Source: CAYURR01 sp964446745 (GTDB lineage: Bacteria > Bacillota > Clostridia > Lachnospirales > WQUN01). From it: DNA of 18,935 nucleotides. Within the stretch, counting starts at the first letter, position 1. Every line of letters starts with the position of its first letter. Below, piece after piece: positions 1 to 7,950 of this stretch. Made by a program: the position numbers and the translations under genes. The stretch covers positions 1 to 18,935 of the forward strand of contig CAYURR010000037.1 of NCBI GenBank assembly GCA_964446745.1. Direction: 5' to 3'. The notes beneath the pieces were generated by a model, which did no database searches, was not told the DNA's origin, and was given only the letters and a program-made list of their open reading frames with translations.

Positions 1-970
1 CAAACGGCAGGTCGCAACCCGGCGCTAATATAAAGTTTCGCTTGTCCTCGATCTTGTCCATCAGATCCATAGCATACTTCATGTTGTCCTGCTGTGTGCC
101 GTGCAGCATAACCGTTGTCAGCGGGATGTTACCGCCGATGGCGATATCGTAACGGTCTGTGATACGCTTAGCCGCGACGATATCTACGTTCTCGTCTACA
201 CTGATCGAATCCGGGCTTGTCTTACACATGACCTCGATATTCTTTGTAGCGTCACCGCAGACAAAGAACGACGACAGTGCGCCTTTTGATCTGATATGCG
301 TAAATATATCCGTATATGCCCCATTCAGGAACTGATCAAAATGATCCGGGGATATCTGAGATACGAGCGGATCCACGACCGCGATAACATCCATGCCCGC
401 GTTTAAGTACATATCGGTCATGGCCTTCGCAACATCGGTACAATAACCGATCAACGCGCCGACATATTCCTCATCGTCATACATATCCATGAATATCTCG
501 TTGCCGCGCAGATGAGACGCGAGCGTAAACGGACCGCATATCAATCCATACAGCGCCGTGTTATCTCCGACTGCGTCCTTGAGTCTACGCATTACATCGA
601 GGATCATCGGCAGTCTGCCGTCCTTTTCAGTCGGGATCGTACACTTGCATGGAACCTCCTTGTTCTCTTCGAGCGGGTGGTTCTTAACCGACGGCGGGCC
701 GTCATGTGTCCACAACAGATCACAGCCCAATATCTCGGCCTCGATCTGCAGGTCAAATACAACAGGCTGACCACAAGGGCGATACAGCTTATTTACCTCG
801 AGTAGGCTCTTGTAGAGCTTTTCCCCGTCCTTGAGAATTTCTTCGGCATTAAATCCCGCGAGTGTACCCGCGTGAACACCCGCGAACGGTACCCATGCTA
901 CCTGGGGTGTAGTCTTGTGCTTTAGTGTGTCAATAAGTATCTGTTTTCTATTATTTTCGAGATTTTGCAT
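1..970 (-). CDS. Uroporphyrinogen decarboxylase (URO-D) family protein, MtaA/CmuA-like, 3' end off window
   Basis: My own translation of the minus strand gives 323 codons from the ATG at 970 to the window edge with no stop, so the C-terminus is missing. The start follows a very strong Shine-Dalgarno (AGGAGGAGT, complement of 975-983). The protein reads as a URO-D-fold protein of about 340-380 residues. Visible family motifs are VFDLQIEAE, CGPFTLASHL, a VCGDAT segment with Cys at residue 238, and the C-terminal APGCDLPF with Cys at residue 319. In the family, members with this Cys pair are usually corrinoid:CoM-type or related methyltransferases rather than haem enzymes, since the two cysteines plus a His bind zinc. 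The His of the usual HxC is Phe here (residue 236). There is no signal peptide, so it is cytoplasmic. It is transcribed divergently from the dehydrogenase gene. The substrate cannot be read from the sequence. Confidence 0.85.
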   Translation of the reverse strand, partial: MQNLENNRKQILIDTLKHKTTPQVAWVPFAGVHAGTLAGFNAEEILKDGEKLYKSLLEVNKLYRPCGQPVVFDLQIEAEILGCDLLWTHDGPPSVKNHPLEENKEVPCKCTIPTEKDGRLPMILDVMRRLKDAVGDNTALYGLICGPFTLASHLRGNEIFMDMYDDEEYVGALIGYCTDVAKAMTDMYLNAGMDVIAVVDPLVSQISPDHFDQFLNGAYTDIFTHIRSKGALSSFFVCGDATKNIEVMCKTSPDSISVDENVDIVAAKRITDRYDIAIGGNIPLTTVMLHGTQQDNMKYAMDLMDKIEDKRNFILAPGCDLPF

Positions 971-1058
971 TTTTACTCCTCCTTTGAGGATTATCCTAAA
1001 GATATGTTGAACCATTTTCTTGAAATATATTACGAATATTTGTATATTCATAATGTTT

Positions 1059-1087
1059 TTGCAGAATGCCTCAAAGCACGTTATAAT
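1059..1087 (+). promoter_or_regulatory. Sigma-A-type promoter for the dehydrogenase-glmM pair
   Basis: TTGCAG at 1059-1064 and a perfect TATAAT at 1082-1087 are separated by 17 bp, placing the transcription start near 1094. The resulting leader is about 36 nt, too short for a riboswitch. A GGAGG ribosome binding site lies at 1119-1123, ahead of the ATG at 1130. Confidence 0.75.
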
Positions 1088-1129
1088 GAATACTACAAAT
1101 CTTTTTTACATTAAGCATGGAGGTCTATT

Positions 1130-2140
1130 ATGAAGGCAGCAGTTTTTTACGGAAAAAAGGATATGCGAATAGAGGACAGGCCCACACCGATAGTCGGAGA
1201 CGACGATGTATTGATAAAGGTCAAGGCTTGTGGAATATGCGGTACAGACGTGCATATATATGAGGGTCACGAGGGGTGCGCTATCGTTACACCGCCTACG
1301 ATATTAGGGCATGAGTTTTCGGGCGTAGTGGCAGGCGTCGGCAAGAATGTCACACATGTACAGCCCGGCGACAATGTCTCCATCGACCCGAACAGGCTCT
1401 GCGGGAAATGCCGTTTCTGCTTGGACGGTCAGGGACATTTCTGCCAATCGATGGTCGGTTACGGCACGACAGCCGACGGCGGTTTTGCTGAATATGCGGT
1501 CGTCAGCGCACAACAGGCTCATCCATTTCATAATATATCATTCGAAGAGGCCGCTATGGCAGAGCCCGTCTCATGCTGTTTGCACGGCCTGGATCTTGCG
1601 GATGTAAAGCCCGGTATGACGGTACTCATAATCGGCGCGGGGCCGATCGGACTACTGATGCTACAGCTTGTTAAACTTGCAGGTGCCGCAAAGATATATG
1701 TTTCCGAGATCTCGCCGGAGAAGCGCAATATCGCTAAAGACCTCGGCGCTGATATCGTGATCGACCCTATGGCTACGCCTTTGACCGATGCACTTGCGGG
1801 CGTACATATCGACAGGGTCGTCGAATGCGCGGGGCTTAAGGCTACGATGAGTGATGCCATCAAGGTCGCGGGGCCGATGGCTACGATTATGCTGTTCGGG
1901 CTTGGCACCCCCGACGATGAGATACCTGTAAAGCCGTTCGAGATATTTAAGAAGGAACTGAAGATAACGGCTTCGTTTATCAACCCGTATACGATGGGAC
2001 GCGCACTTTCACTACTTGATGCTGGGCGTATACAAATAAAGCCGCTCATAGCAAAGTCCGTCGGTATAGACGAGTTGCCTGCTATGTTTGCGGAGGGCAC
2101 GACACAGAAAAACGGTAAGACATTCGTAGTATTTGAATAG
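1130..2140 (+). CDS. Zinc-dependent medium-chain alcohol/polyol dehydrogenase
   Basis: A 336-residue, full-length member of the zinc MDR family (threonine, sorbitol or butanediol dehydrogenase type). Catalytic zinc ligands are Cys37 (ACGICGTD), His61-Glu62 (GHEFSG) and probably Glu145 (AEPVSCC). The structural zinc site is complete: Cys91, Cys94, Cys97 and Cys105. The Rossmann motif GAGPIG is at 169-174, and an acidic residue at the end of the second strand (Glu193, YVSEIS) suggests NAD(H) rather than NADP(H). It is cytoplasmic and would oxidise a secondary alcohol or polyol, or reduce the matching ketone. The exact substrate cannot be assigned. The start is supported by GGAGG 7 nt upstream. 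glmM follows after 22 bp, so the two are probably co-transcribed. No functional link between them is obvious. Confidence 0.9.
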   Translation: MKAAVFYGKKDMRIEDRPTPIVGDDDVLIKVKACGICGTDVHIYEGHEGCAIVTPPTILGHEFSGVVAGVGKNVTHVQPGDNVSIDPNRLCGKCRFCLDGQGHFCQSMVGYGTTADGGFAEYAVVSAQQAHPFHNISFEEAAMAEPVSCCLHGLDLADVKPGMTVLIIGAGPIGLLMLQLVKLAGAAKIYVSEISPEKRNIAKDLGADIVIDPMATPLTDALAGVHIDRVVECAGLKATMSDAIKVAGPMATIMLFGLGTPDDEIPVKPFEIFKKELKITASFINPYTMGRALSLLDAGRIQIKPLIAKSVGIDELPAMFAEGTTQKNGKTFVVFE

Positions 2141-2162
2141 AATCGTTGGGAGGGATTTTATT

Positions 2163-3527
2163 ATGGGTAAATATTTCGGTACGGACGGTGCGAGGGGGCT
2201 CGCGAATATAGTGCTGACACCGGAGCTTGCGTTTCAGCTCGGGCGCGCGGGCGCGTATGTTCTGACTAAGGAATGCCATCACGCACCGCGTATTTTGGTC
2301 GCTATGGATACACGCCTGTCGGGCGACATGCTCTGCGCCGCATTAACTGCTGGATTGTGTTCTGTGGGCGCACAGGTATTTCAAGCTGGCGTAATACCGA
2401 CACCTGCTGTCGCATATCTCGTGCGCCACTATCACATGGATGCGGGCGTTATGATCTCCGCTTCGCATAACTCAATGGAAGATAACGGCATAAAATACTT
2501 TGACGCATATGGCTACAAGCTAAAGGATGAGCTCGAAGAGATCATAGAGAAATGCATTGAGGACGGCATGACCGAGGTACCGAGACCGTCCGGTGCTGGC
2601 GTCGGGCACATCACCGAATGCACTACTGCGCTCGAGGATTATCTGTCGTTTATACGCGGCACGGTACTCGATATGTATCTGAGTAAACGTAAAAAGCCAC
2701 TTAAGGTTGCTGTGGACTGCGCTAACGGCGCGACATTTAAGGCCGCACCCGAGATCATGCGCCAGCTCGGCATGGAGGTATATCCGTTACACTGCATGCC
2801 CGACGGCAAGAACATAAACGACAAGTGTGGCTCGACCCATATGGAATCCCTTGTGGAATTCGTAAAGGAAAACAAGATGGATGTCGGCTTTGCGTTGGAC
2901 GGTGACGGCGACAGGATGCTCTGTGTCGATGAAAACGGCAAAATGATCGAGGGAGACGAGATCATGTCCATAGCTGCGGCGTTTTTAAAGGAACAAGGCC
3001 GACTGAAGGACAATACCCTCGTAGCAACTGTCATGAGTAACCTCGGATTGTTCATCATGGGTAATGAGCAAAACATCAACATCGTGAAGACCACCGTAGG
3101 AGATCGCTATGTGCTCGAGGAAATGCTCAAAAACGGTTACGTACTCGGCGGCGAGCAGAGCGGACATGTAATATTTTTAGAGCACAACACGACGGGCGAC
3201 GGTATACTCACAGCCGTGCAGCTGTTATATATTATGTACAGCACGGGAAAGACCCTCTCGCAGCTGAACACGCTCATGGAGGTAATGCCGCAGGTCCTTA
3301 TAAATGTCGTAGTAAAACTGGAAAATAAAAACGCCTATGCCGACAACGAACAGATCAAGTCGGCGATAGACGCATTGGAACGCAAATATGCGCAAAACGG
3401 TCGCGTATTAATACGCGCCTCAGGCACGGAGCCCAAGGTGCGTGTAATGATCGAGGGCCGTAACAAGGCCGAGATCGAAGCCGACGCACAGCAGTTGGCG
3501 GATTTGATCAAGTTGCTGATGGCATAA
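2163..3527 (+). CDS. glmM: Phosphoglucosamine mutase GlmM
   Basis: Interconverts glucosamine-6-phosphate and glucosamine-1-phosphate in the cytoplasm, on the path to UDP-GlcNAc and peptidoglycan. The 454-residue protein has all four alpha-D-phosphohexomutase signatures: N-terminal KYFGTDGARG; the phosphoserine loop MISASHNSMEDNG with Ser101; the metal-binding DGDGDR at 246-251; the sugar-binding GGEQSG at 329-334; and the phosphate-binding RASGTEPKVRV from residue 418. The KYFGTDG(A/V)RG start and the length are typical of GlmM rather than PgcA or ManB. I chose the ATG at 2163 over an in-frame ATG at 2133. It gives the canonical N-terminus and sits behind GGGAGGGA at 2148-2155, while 2133 would overlap the dehydrogenase gene. 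It ends in a convergent arrangement with the GH5 gene. Confidence 0.95.
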   Translation: MGKYFGTDGARGLANIVLTPELAFQLGRAGAYVLTKECHHAPRILVAMDTRLSGDMLCAALTAGLCSVGAQVFQAGVIPTPAVAYLVRHYHMDAGVMISASHNSMEDNGIKYFDAYGYKLKDELEEIIEKCIEDGMTEVPRPSGAGVGHITECTTALEDYLSFIRGTVLDMYLSKRKKPLKVAVDCANGATFKAAPEIMRQLGMEVYPLHCMPDGKNINDKCGSTHMESLVEFVKENKMDVGFALDGDGDRMLCVDENGKMIEGDEIMSIAAAFLKEQGRLKDNTLVATVMSNLGLFIMGNEQNINIVKTTVGDRYVLEEMLKNGYVLGGEQSGHVIFLEHNTTGDGILTAVQLLYIMYSTGKTLSQLNTLMEVMPQVLINVVVKLENKNAYADNEQIKSAIDALERKYAQNGRVLIRASGTEPKVRVMIEGRNKAEIEADAQQLADLIKLLMA

Positions 3528-3533
3528 AAACAA

Positions 3534-3632
3534 TACCACGGATTTACACAGATTTTAACGGATCTACACGGATAAAGCTTTATATGCACTTAATCCGTGG
3601 AAATTCGTTTTCATCCGTGAAAATCCGTGGTA
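3534..3632. repeat. Imperfect 40-bp-arm palindrome of repeated CACGGAT motif, probable bidirectional terminator
   Basis: The arms at 3534-3573 and 3593-3632 are reverse complements at 32 of 40 positions, with a 19-nt loop. Each arm holds several spaced copies of a CACGGAT-like unit, for example CCACGGATTT, ACACAGAT, AACGGATC and CACGGAT in the left arm. A run of seven T follows at 3634-3640. It fills the gap between convergent glmM and the GH5 gene, so termination on both strands is a natural role. The internal repetition is more than a terminator needs, and from memory similar ATCCGTG-rich intergenic palindromes occur dispersed in many unrelated bacteria. Confidence 0.8.
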
Positions 3633-3654
3633 ATTTTTTTGCTCTTCCCCCGAC

Positions 3655-4791
3655 CTACAGCCCCGTGCGCGTGGCGTAGCGCATTACATCATGGTTTTCG
3701 CGAGCGTTTTTTATGTTATACAAGCATTCCCGGACAATCTCTGAGGCATTTTCGGGCTTAGCTTCACCCTTTATATATGCAAGTACCGCATCCCAGTCCT
3801 TTGGGCTGTCGATCGTCACAGGCGAATTACTGCAGTCCATCTTTTTATATGTCCACAGGTTCCACGAGATATTGTGCTGCTCCAGCATCCCGAAGCAGGC
3901 AGCGTACCATTCGAGTTCGTTCTCGCCGCCCTCTCCCATGTATATGGGCAGGCCCAGTCTTTCACGGTAGCGATCGTATGTCTCTATGCTCTCGTATGTA
4001 GTCTCGTTCCAATACTTGTGAAACTGCAACATGATATTTTCCATGGGCTTAGTTTCAAGCTCGTCAAATATGCTCCAATCCGTCGCCCAGTGTACACCCT
4101 CCAGTATCAGCATGTGATTATTGTCGTGTGTGCGTATCTCGTCCGCGATGTCACGATATAGCGGCATGACGCGGTTATTGTAGCGACTAAACCATTCGGG
4201 TAGCGGCTCGTTCAAGAGGTCGTATCCGGCTATGCAGGTCTCGTCTTTGTAACGTTTTGCGATCTGCCCCCATAACCATATGAGCTCCTCTCGCCGCTCC
4301 TCGTCCGTGAACAGACGCGGATAATCATCCTCACAGTCATCGATATTGGCCCCGGTTTGCCCGCCCGGCGCGCCGTGCATATCGAGGATAATATAAACCC
4401 CTCGCGGCTTACATAGGCCTATTAGCCTGTCGATCGGTTCAAAGCCGCTCTCGTTAAGGCTGAATTCCCCTTTAACATGCTGCATCAGTTGCCGCGCGTT
4501 CATAGCGAGCCGCACGGAATTGAGCCCGTATTCGGTTATATACTCAATATCCCGTTCGCTTATAAATACCTTGCGAAAATCCTCCCAAAACCCTTCGGCC
4601 TCGTTGCCTATCAATTCGCGCATCAGTGCCTCTATCCTGCGCGGCCTGTCACATGCTTCGTAAAATTTCCACATGTACCCCTCGGGCAGCAGCCAATTCC
4701 CGAGACCCACGCCCCGTAGCAATATCGGCGATCCGCTGCCGTCTACTATGTTCTCGCCATCCTGTCTAATAAACCCGCTGATGTTTTCCAT
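3655..4791 (-). CDS. Glycoside hydrolase family 5-like beta-glycosidase, no signal peptide
   Basis: A 378-residue (beta/alpha)8-barrel retaining glycosidase of clan GH-A, probably GH5. Visible features in order: GVGLGNWLLPEG at 27-38 (strand 1), NSVRLAMN at 91-98, DMHGAPGGQTG at 137-147, the acid/base motif YDLLNEPLPEW with Glu195, FHKYWNET from residue 257, and the nucleophile motif PIYMGEGGEN with Glu287. This order is that of cellulases and exo-1,3-beta-glucanases. There is no secretion signal, carbohydrate-binding module or dockerin, so it probably acts inside the cell on imported oligosaccharides or glycosides. The bond cleaved cannot be told. The ATG at 4791 follows AAGGGGTGA on the minus strand. 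It is monocistronic, convergent with glmM and divergent from purE. Confidence 0.85.
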   Translation of the reverse strand: MENISGFIRQDGENIVDGSGSPILLRGVGLGNWLLPEGYMWKFYEACDRPRRIEALMRELIGNEAEGFWEDFRKVFISERDIEYITEYGLNSVRLAMNARQLMQHVKGEFSLNESGFEPIDRLIGLCKPRGVYIILDMHGAPGGQTGANIDDCEDDYPRLFTDEERREELIWLWGQIAKRYKDETCIAGYDLLNEPLPEWFSRYNNRVMPLYRDIADEIRTHDNNHMLILEGVHWATDWSIFDELETKPMENIMLQFHKYWNETTYESIETYDRYRERLGLPIYMGEGGENELEWYAACFGMLEQHNISWNLWTYKKMDCSNSPVTIDSPKDWDAVLAYIKGEAKPENASEIVRECLYNIKNARENHDVMRYATRTGL

Positions 4792-4901
4792 TCGCTCACC
4801 CCTTCACCGACCAATCATATCACCCTGCTCCGGCATCAACAACATCCCCTACGAAAAATTCCTCTACTCAATATAAATATTGCACAAAAACAATACTAAC
4901 C

Positions 4902-4952
4902 GTGACAAGGTTTTCTTCACGCATGTATTTACAATTTATGATAAAATATACT
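4902..4952 (+). promoter_or_regulatory. Candidate promoter region of the purine operon
   Basis: The 194-bp gap between the divergent GH5 gene and purE has several weak promoter-like boxes: GTGACA at 4902-4907, TTCACG at 4916-4921, TTTACA at 4928-4933, and -10-like TATGAT at 4937-4942 or TATACT at 4947-4952. No pair has ideal 17-bp spacing, so I mark the region rather than one promoter. The leader would be only some 30-50 nt. I see no purine riboswitch fold and cannot identify a PurBox pair. GGAGG at 4975-4979 serves purE. Confidence 0.35.
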
Positions 4953-4985
4953 CTGAATTTTTCATAAATCCCATGGAGGTATTAA

Positions 4986-5474
4986 ATGAAAAAGATTGCG
5001 ATTATTATGGGCAGCGACAGCGATCTTTCTGTCGTAAAGGCCGCCGTGAACAAGCTTGCAGAATTCGGTATTCCATACGAGGCGCATGTAATGAGCGCGC
5101 ACCGTTCACCGAGGGAAGCATCTGAGTTCGCCGAACGTGCGAGAGAGAACGGCTTTGGGGTTATCATCGCGGCTGCAGGAAAGGCCGCACATTTGGCCGG
5201 CGTTTTGGCCGCGCATACGACCCTGCCGGTCATTGGATTACCGATCAAATCCTCTACATTAGACGGGCTGGACGCGTTGCTTTCGACCGTACAGATGCCG
5301 TCGGGCATACCCGTTGCGACCGTCGCGATAGACGGCGCGGAAAATGCGGCGATATTGGCCGCGCAAATGCTCGCGATCTCCGATGCCGACCTGGCCGGTA
5401 CCCTATCCGCCATGAAGCAACGGATGCGTCAGAGCGTGCTCGAAAAGGACAAGGCTATTCAGGCTCAGTTATAA
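4986..5474 (+). CDS. purE: PurE, N5-carboxyaminoimidazole ribonucleotide mutase (class I-like)
   Basis: A 162-residue protein of normal length for bacterial PurE. It makes CAIR, from N5-CAIR if it is class I. Motifs: the nucleotide-binding loop MGSDSDLSVV at 8-17; SAHRSP at 37-42 with the catalytic His39; the AAGKAAHLAGVLAAHT segment from 63; LPVIGLPIKSS at 80-90; and QMPSGIPVATVAI at 103-115. These fit class I. A class I enzyme needs PurK to supply N5-CAIR, and no purK is in the window, so purK is elsewhere or CO2 is used less efficiently. Start ATG follows GGAGG at 4975-4979. This is the first gene of the operon; purF starts 29 bp after its stop. Confidence 0.93.
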   Translation: MKKIAIIMGSDSDLSVVKAAVNKLAEFGIPYEAHVMSAHRSPREASEFAERARENGFGVIIAAAGKAAHLAGVLAAHTTLPVIGLPIKSSTLDGLDALLSTVQMPSGIPVATVAIDGAENAAILAAQMLAISDADLAGTLSAMKQRMRQSVLEKDKAIQAQL

Positions 5475-5503
5475 TCTGCTAACAAATAGAGGGGGAAGTT
5501 ATT

Positions 5504-6910
5504 TTGGGCGGACTTTTTGGGGTTGTTTCAACGGAAGATTGCGTAATGGATTTGTTCTTCGGCGCGGACTATCATTCACACCTCGGGACGAAACGCGGTG
5601 GCATGGTCGTTTGCGGTGCGGACGGCTTCAACAATGCGATCCACAATATTGAAAACGCTCCGTTCCGTACGAAATTCGAGGGCGATTTAGCCGAGATGTC
5701 CGGTCATATGGGCATAGCGGCCATCAGCGACGGTGAGCCACAGCCGCTTACGGTCAGGAACAAGCTGATGTACTATGCGATCGCAACGGTATGTCGCATC
5801 AACAACAAGACCGAGCTGATAGAAGAGTATCTGTCCGGCGGCAATCAACTGATGTCGATGAGCCGCGGCAAGATCAACAGCACGGAGCTCGTGGCTGCGC
5901 TCGTATCCCGCGGTGAAACCATATCCGACGGTATACGCCTCGCGCAGGAAAAAATAAACGGTTCTTTAACCTTAATAATATTAACGGCGGACGGCATGTT
6001 TGCGGCAAGAGACAAATATGGACGTACGCCTCTGATCATAGGCGAAAAGGAAGGCGCTATCTGTGCGTCGTCGGAATCTTTCGCCTTTTTAAATTTAGGC
6101 TACAAATTAAAACGGGAACTCGGCCCCGGTGAGATCGTGTTCATCGACAACAACGGTATCAAGCAACTCGCTCCGCCGCAGGAAGAAATGAGGGTCTGCA
6201 CGTTCATGTGGTCGTATTACGGCTATACGACCTCGGTCTACGAGGGTGTAAACGTCGAAGCCATGCGTTACCGCACAGGCCGAAACCTCGCGGAGCTCGA
6301 CAAAGGCATCGAGGCCGACTACGTCGCGGGTGTTCCGGACAGCGGAACCGCACACGCTATCGGTTATTCGAACGCATCCGGTATACCATTCGCGAGGCCG
6401 CTGATAAAGTACACACCCACTTGGCCGCGTAGCTTCATGCCGCAGAACCAGCGTGCACGCAACCTAATCGCCAAGATGAAGCTGATACCGATATCGGACC
6501 TCATAGACGGCAAGCGTCTGATCATCATAGATGACTCGATCGTACGCGGCACACAGCTCGCCGAGACGGTCAATTATTTGTACGAAAACGGCGCGAACGA
6601 GGTGCACGTGCGTACCTCCTGCCCGCCCATTCTCTACAGCTGCAAATATCTGAACTTCTCACGCTCGACTGGCGTGATGGATCTGATATCGCGCCGCGTG
6701 ATACAAGAGCTCGAGGGTGACAACGTCACAGAGGCCACCATCGCCGAATACGCCGATTCTTCCACCAAAAAGCACCAAGACATGGTTTCGGGGATGTGCT
6801 CGCGCATGGGCTTTACATCATTGAAGTTTCACGAACTCGACGACACGCTGAATGCTGTCGGGATAGACAAGTGCAAGCTCTGTACATATTGCTGGAACGG
6901 AAAGGAATAA
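5504..6910 (+). CDS. purF: PurF-family amidophosphoribosyltransferase with degenerate glutaminase domain
   Basis: A 468-residue protein with the two PurF domains. The C-terminal phosphoribosyltransferase half looks intact: VPDSGTAHAIGY and the PRPP loop LIIIDDSIVRGTQ. Cys232, Cys380, Cys457 and Cys460 correspond well to the four [4Fe-4S] ligands of Bacillus-type PurF, with an extra Cys463. The N-terminal Ntn-hydrolase half is odd. The chain starts MGGLFGVV where PurF has MCG, so the nucleophile Cys1 is Gly. The glutamine-binding RYST and HNGN motifs are replaced (GHMGIAAISD, CRINNKTE). The start is a TTG behind AGAGGGGGAA; no Cys lies in the in-frame codons just upstream. It probably makes phosphoribosylamine, but the source of ammonia is unclear. 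I recall MGG-type homologues in other anaerobes, so this may be a real subfamily. It is followed by purM with a 5-bp gap. Confidence 0.88.
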   Translation: MGGLFGVVSTEDCVMDLFFGADYHSHLGTKRGGMVVCGADGFNNAIHNIENAPFRTKFEGDLAEMSGHMGIAAISDGEPQPLTVRNKLMYYAIATVCRINNKTELIEEYLSGGNQLMSMSRGKINSTELVAALVSRGETISDGIRLAQEKINGSLTLIILTADGMFAARDKYGRTPLIIGEKEGAICASSESFAFLNLGYKLKRELGPGEIVFIDNNGIKQLAPPQEEMRVCTFMWSYYGYTTSVYEGVNVEAMRYRTGRNLAELDKGIEADYVAGVPDSGTAHAIGYSNASGIPFARPLIKYTPTWPRSFMPQNQRARNLIAKMKLIPISDLIDGKRLIIIDDSIVRGTQLAETVNYLYENGANEVHVRTSCPPILYSCKYLNFSRSTGVMDLISRRVIQELEGDNVTEATIAEYADSSTKKHQDMVSGMCSRMGFTSLKFHELDDTLNAVGIDKCKLCTYCWNGKE

Positions 6911-6915
6911 AACAT

Positions 6916-7950
6916 ATGAAGAGCCACAGCGAAAGCTACAAGGCGGCCGGCGTGGACGTCACCGCCGGATACAAGGCCGTCGAGCTCATGAAGAGCCATG
7001 TCGCAAGGACCATGAACCCGTCTGTCTTATCGGGTATCGGCGGTTTCGGCGGGCTGTTCGGGCTTGATCTAACGGGTATAAAGAATCCTGTGCTCGTCTC
7101 GGGTACAGACGGCGTGGGCACAAAGCTCAGGCTCGCATTTCTGACTGACAAACACGACACGATCGGCATAGACTGCGTCGCTATGTGCGTAAACGACATC
7201 ATCTGCTGCGGCGCGCGTCCGTTGTTTTTCTTGGACTATCTCGCGCTCGGTAAAAACGTCCCGGAGCGTGTCGCCGAGATCGTTTCCGGGGTTGCGGAGG
7301 GCTGCGTGCAGAGCGGCTGCGCACTGATAGGCGGCGAGACTGCCGAAATGCCCGGCTTTTACAGCGAGGACGAGTATGACCTAGCCGGTTTTGCGGTCGG
7401 CATCGTGGACCGCGACAAAATCTTTGACAGCTCCACGATCGAAACGGGCGACACTTTGATCGCACTCGCATCGAGCGGCGTACACTCAAACGGCTTTTCA
7501 CTTGTACGCAAGGTATTCGGCATTGACGATGATAACAGCGGCAATCTATCTACGGAACTGGCCGACACATTACTGACACCCACAAGGATTTATGTGAAGT
7601 CTGTATTGAAGCTGGCCGAGAGCGTAACGATAAAGGCCGCATCCAACATCACGGGCGGCGGTTTCTTCGAGAACATCCCTCGCATTTTACCCGCCGGAAA
7701 AACCGCGTGCATTAACAAGGCCTCGATTTTTACACCACCGATATTTAATGAGATCATGCAGAGAGGTAACATCCCCGAGCGCGATATGTTCAACACCTTT
7801 AACATGGGTGTGGGCATGTGTTTAGTCGTCGGCAAGGACGAAACCAAACGCGCACTCGACATCCTGAATAGCTGCGGCGAGACCGCATATGTAATGGGTG
7901 AGATCGGTGACGCAACAGACAGCGCCGACGCCGGGGTAGTATTATGCTAA
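6916..7950 (+). CDS. purM: PurM, phosphoribosylformylglycinamidine cyclo-ligase (AIR synthetase)
   Basis: Converts FGAM plus ATP to aminoimidazole ribonucleotide. The 344-residue protein has the family hallmarks: YKAAGVDVTAGYKAVELM at the N-terminus, FGGLFGL at 44-50, the ATP-binding VSGTDGVGTKLR at 61-72, CVNDIICCGARPLFFLDY at 91-108, GGETAEMPGFY at 139-149, SSGVHSNGFSL and the ITGGGFFENIPR segment. I chose the ATG at 6916 because YKAAGVD is the canonical beginning and an in-frame ATG at 6796 lies deep inside purF. The ribosome binding site (AAAGGAA) overlaps the end of purF, and the stop overlaps the purN start, so expression is probably coupled. Confidence 0.95.
   Translation: MKSHSESYKAAGVDVTAGYKAVELMKSHVARTMNPSVLSGIGGFGGLFGLDLTGIKNPVLVSGTDGVGTKLRLAFLTDKHDTIGIDCVAMCVNDIICCGARPLFFLDYLALGKNVPERVAEIVSGVAEGCVQSGCALIGGETAEMPGFYSEDEYDLAGFAVGIVDRDKIFDSSTIETGDTLIALASSGVHSNGFSLVRKVFGIDDDNSGNLSTELADTLLTPTRIYVKSVLKLAESVTIKAASNITGGGFFENIPRILPAGKTACINKASIFTPPIFNEIMQRGNIPERDMFNTFNMGVGMCLVVGKDETKRALDILNSCGETAYVMGEIGDATDSADAGVVLC

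Noticed and set aside
512..805. Plus-strand frames at 512-805 and 558-770
   Set aside because: They are antisense to the URO-D-family gene, whose minus-strand frame is continuous from 970 to the window edge and has clear motifs.
1528..2100. 190-codon minus-strand frame inside the dehydrogenase gene
   Set aside because: Antisense to a gene with a full set of zinc and NAD motifs; its Ser/Ile-rich translation matches no family I know.
3528..3654. CRISPR-like array because of repeated CACGGAT units
   Set aside because: The units are short, irregularly spaced and arranged as a palindrome, with no uniform spacers and no cas genes.
4792..4985. Purine riboswitch upstream of purE
   Set aside because: I found no conserved purine-aptamer core, and the likely leader before purE is too short to hold one with an expression platform.
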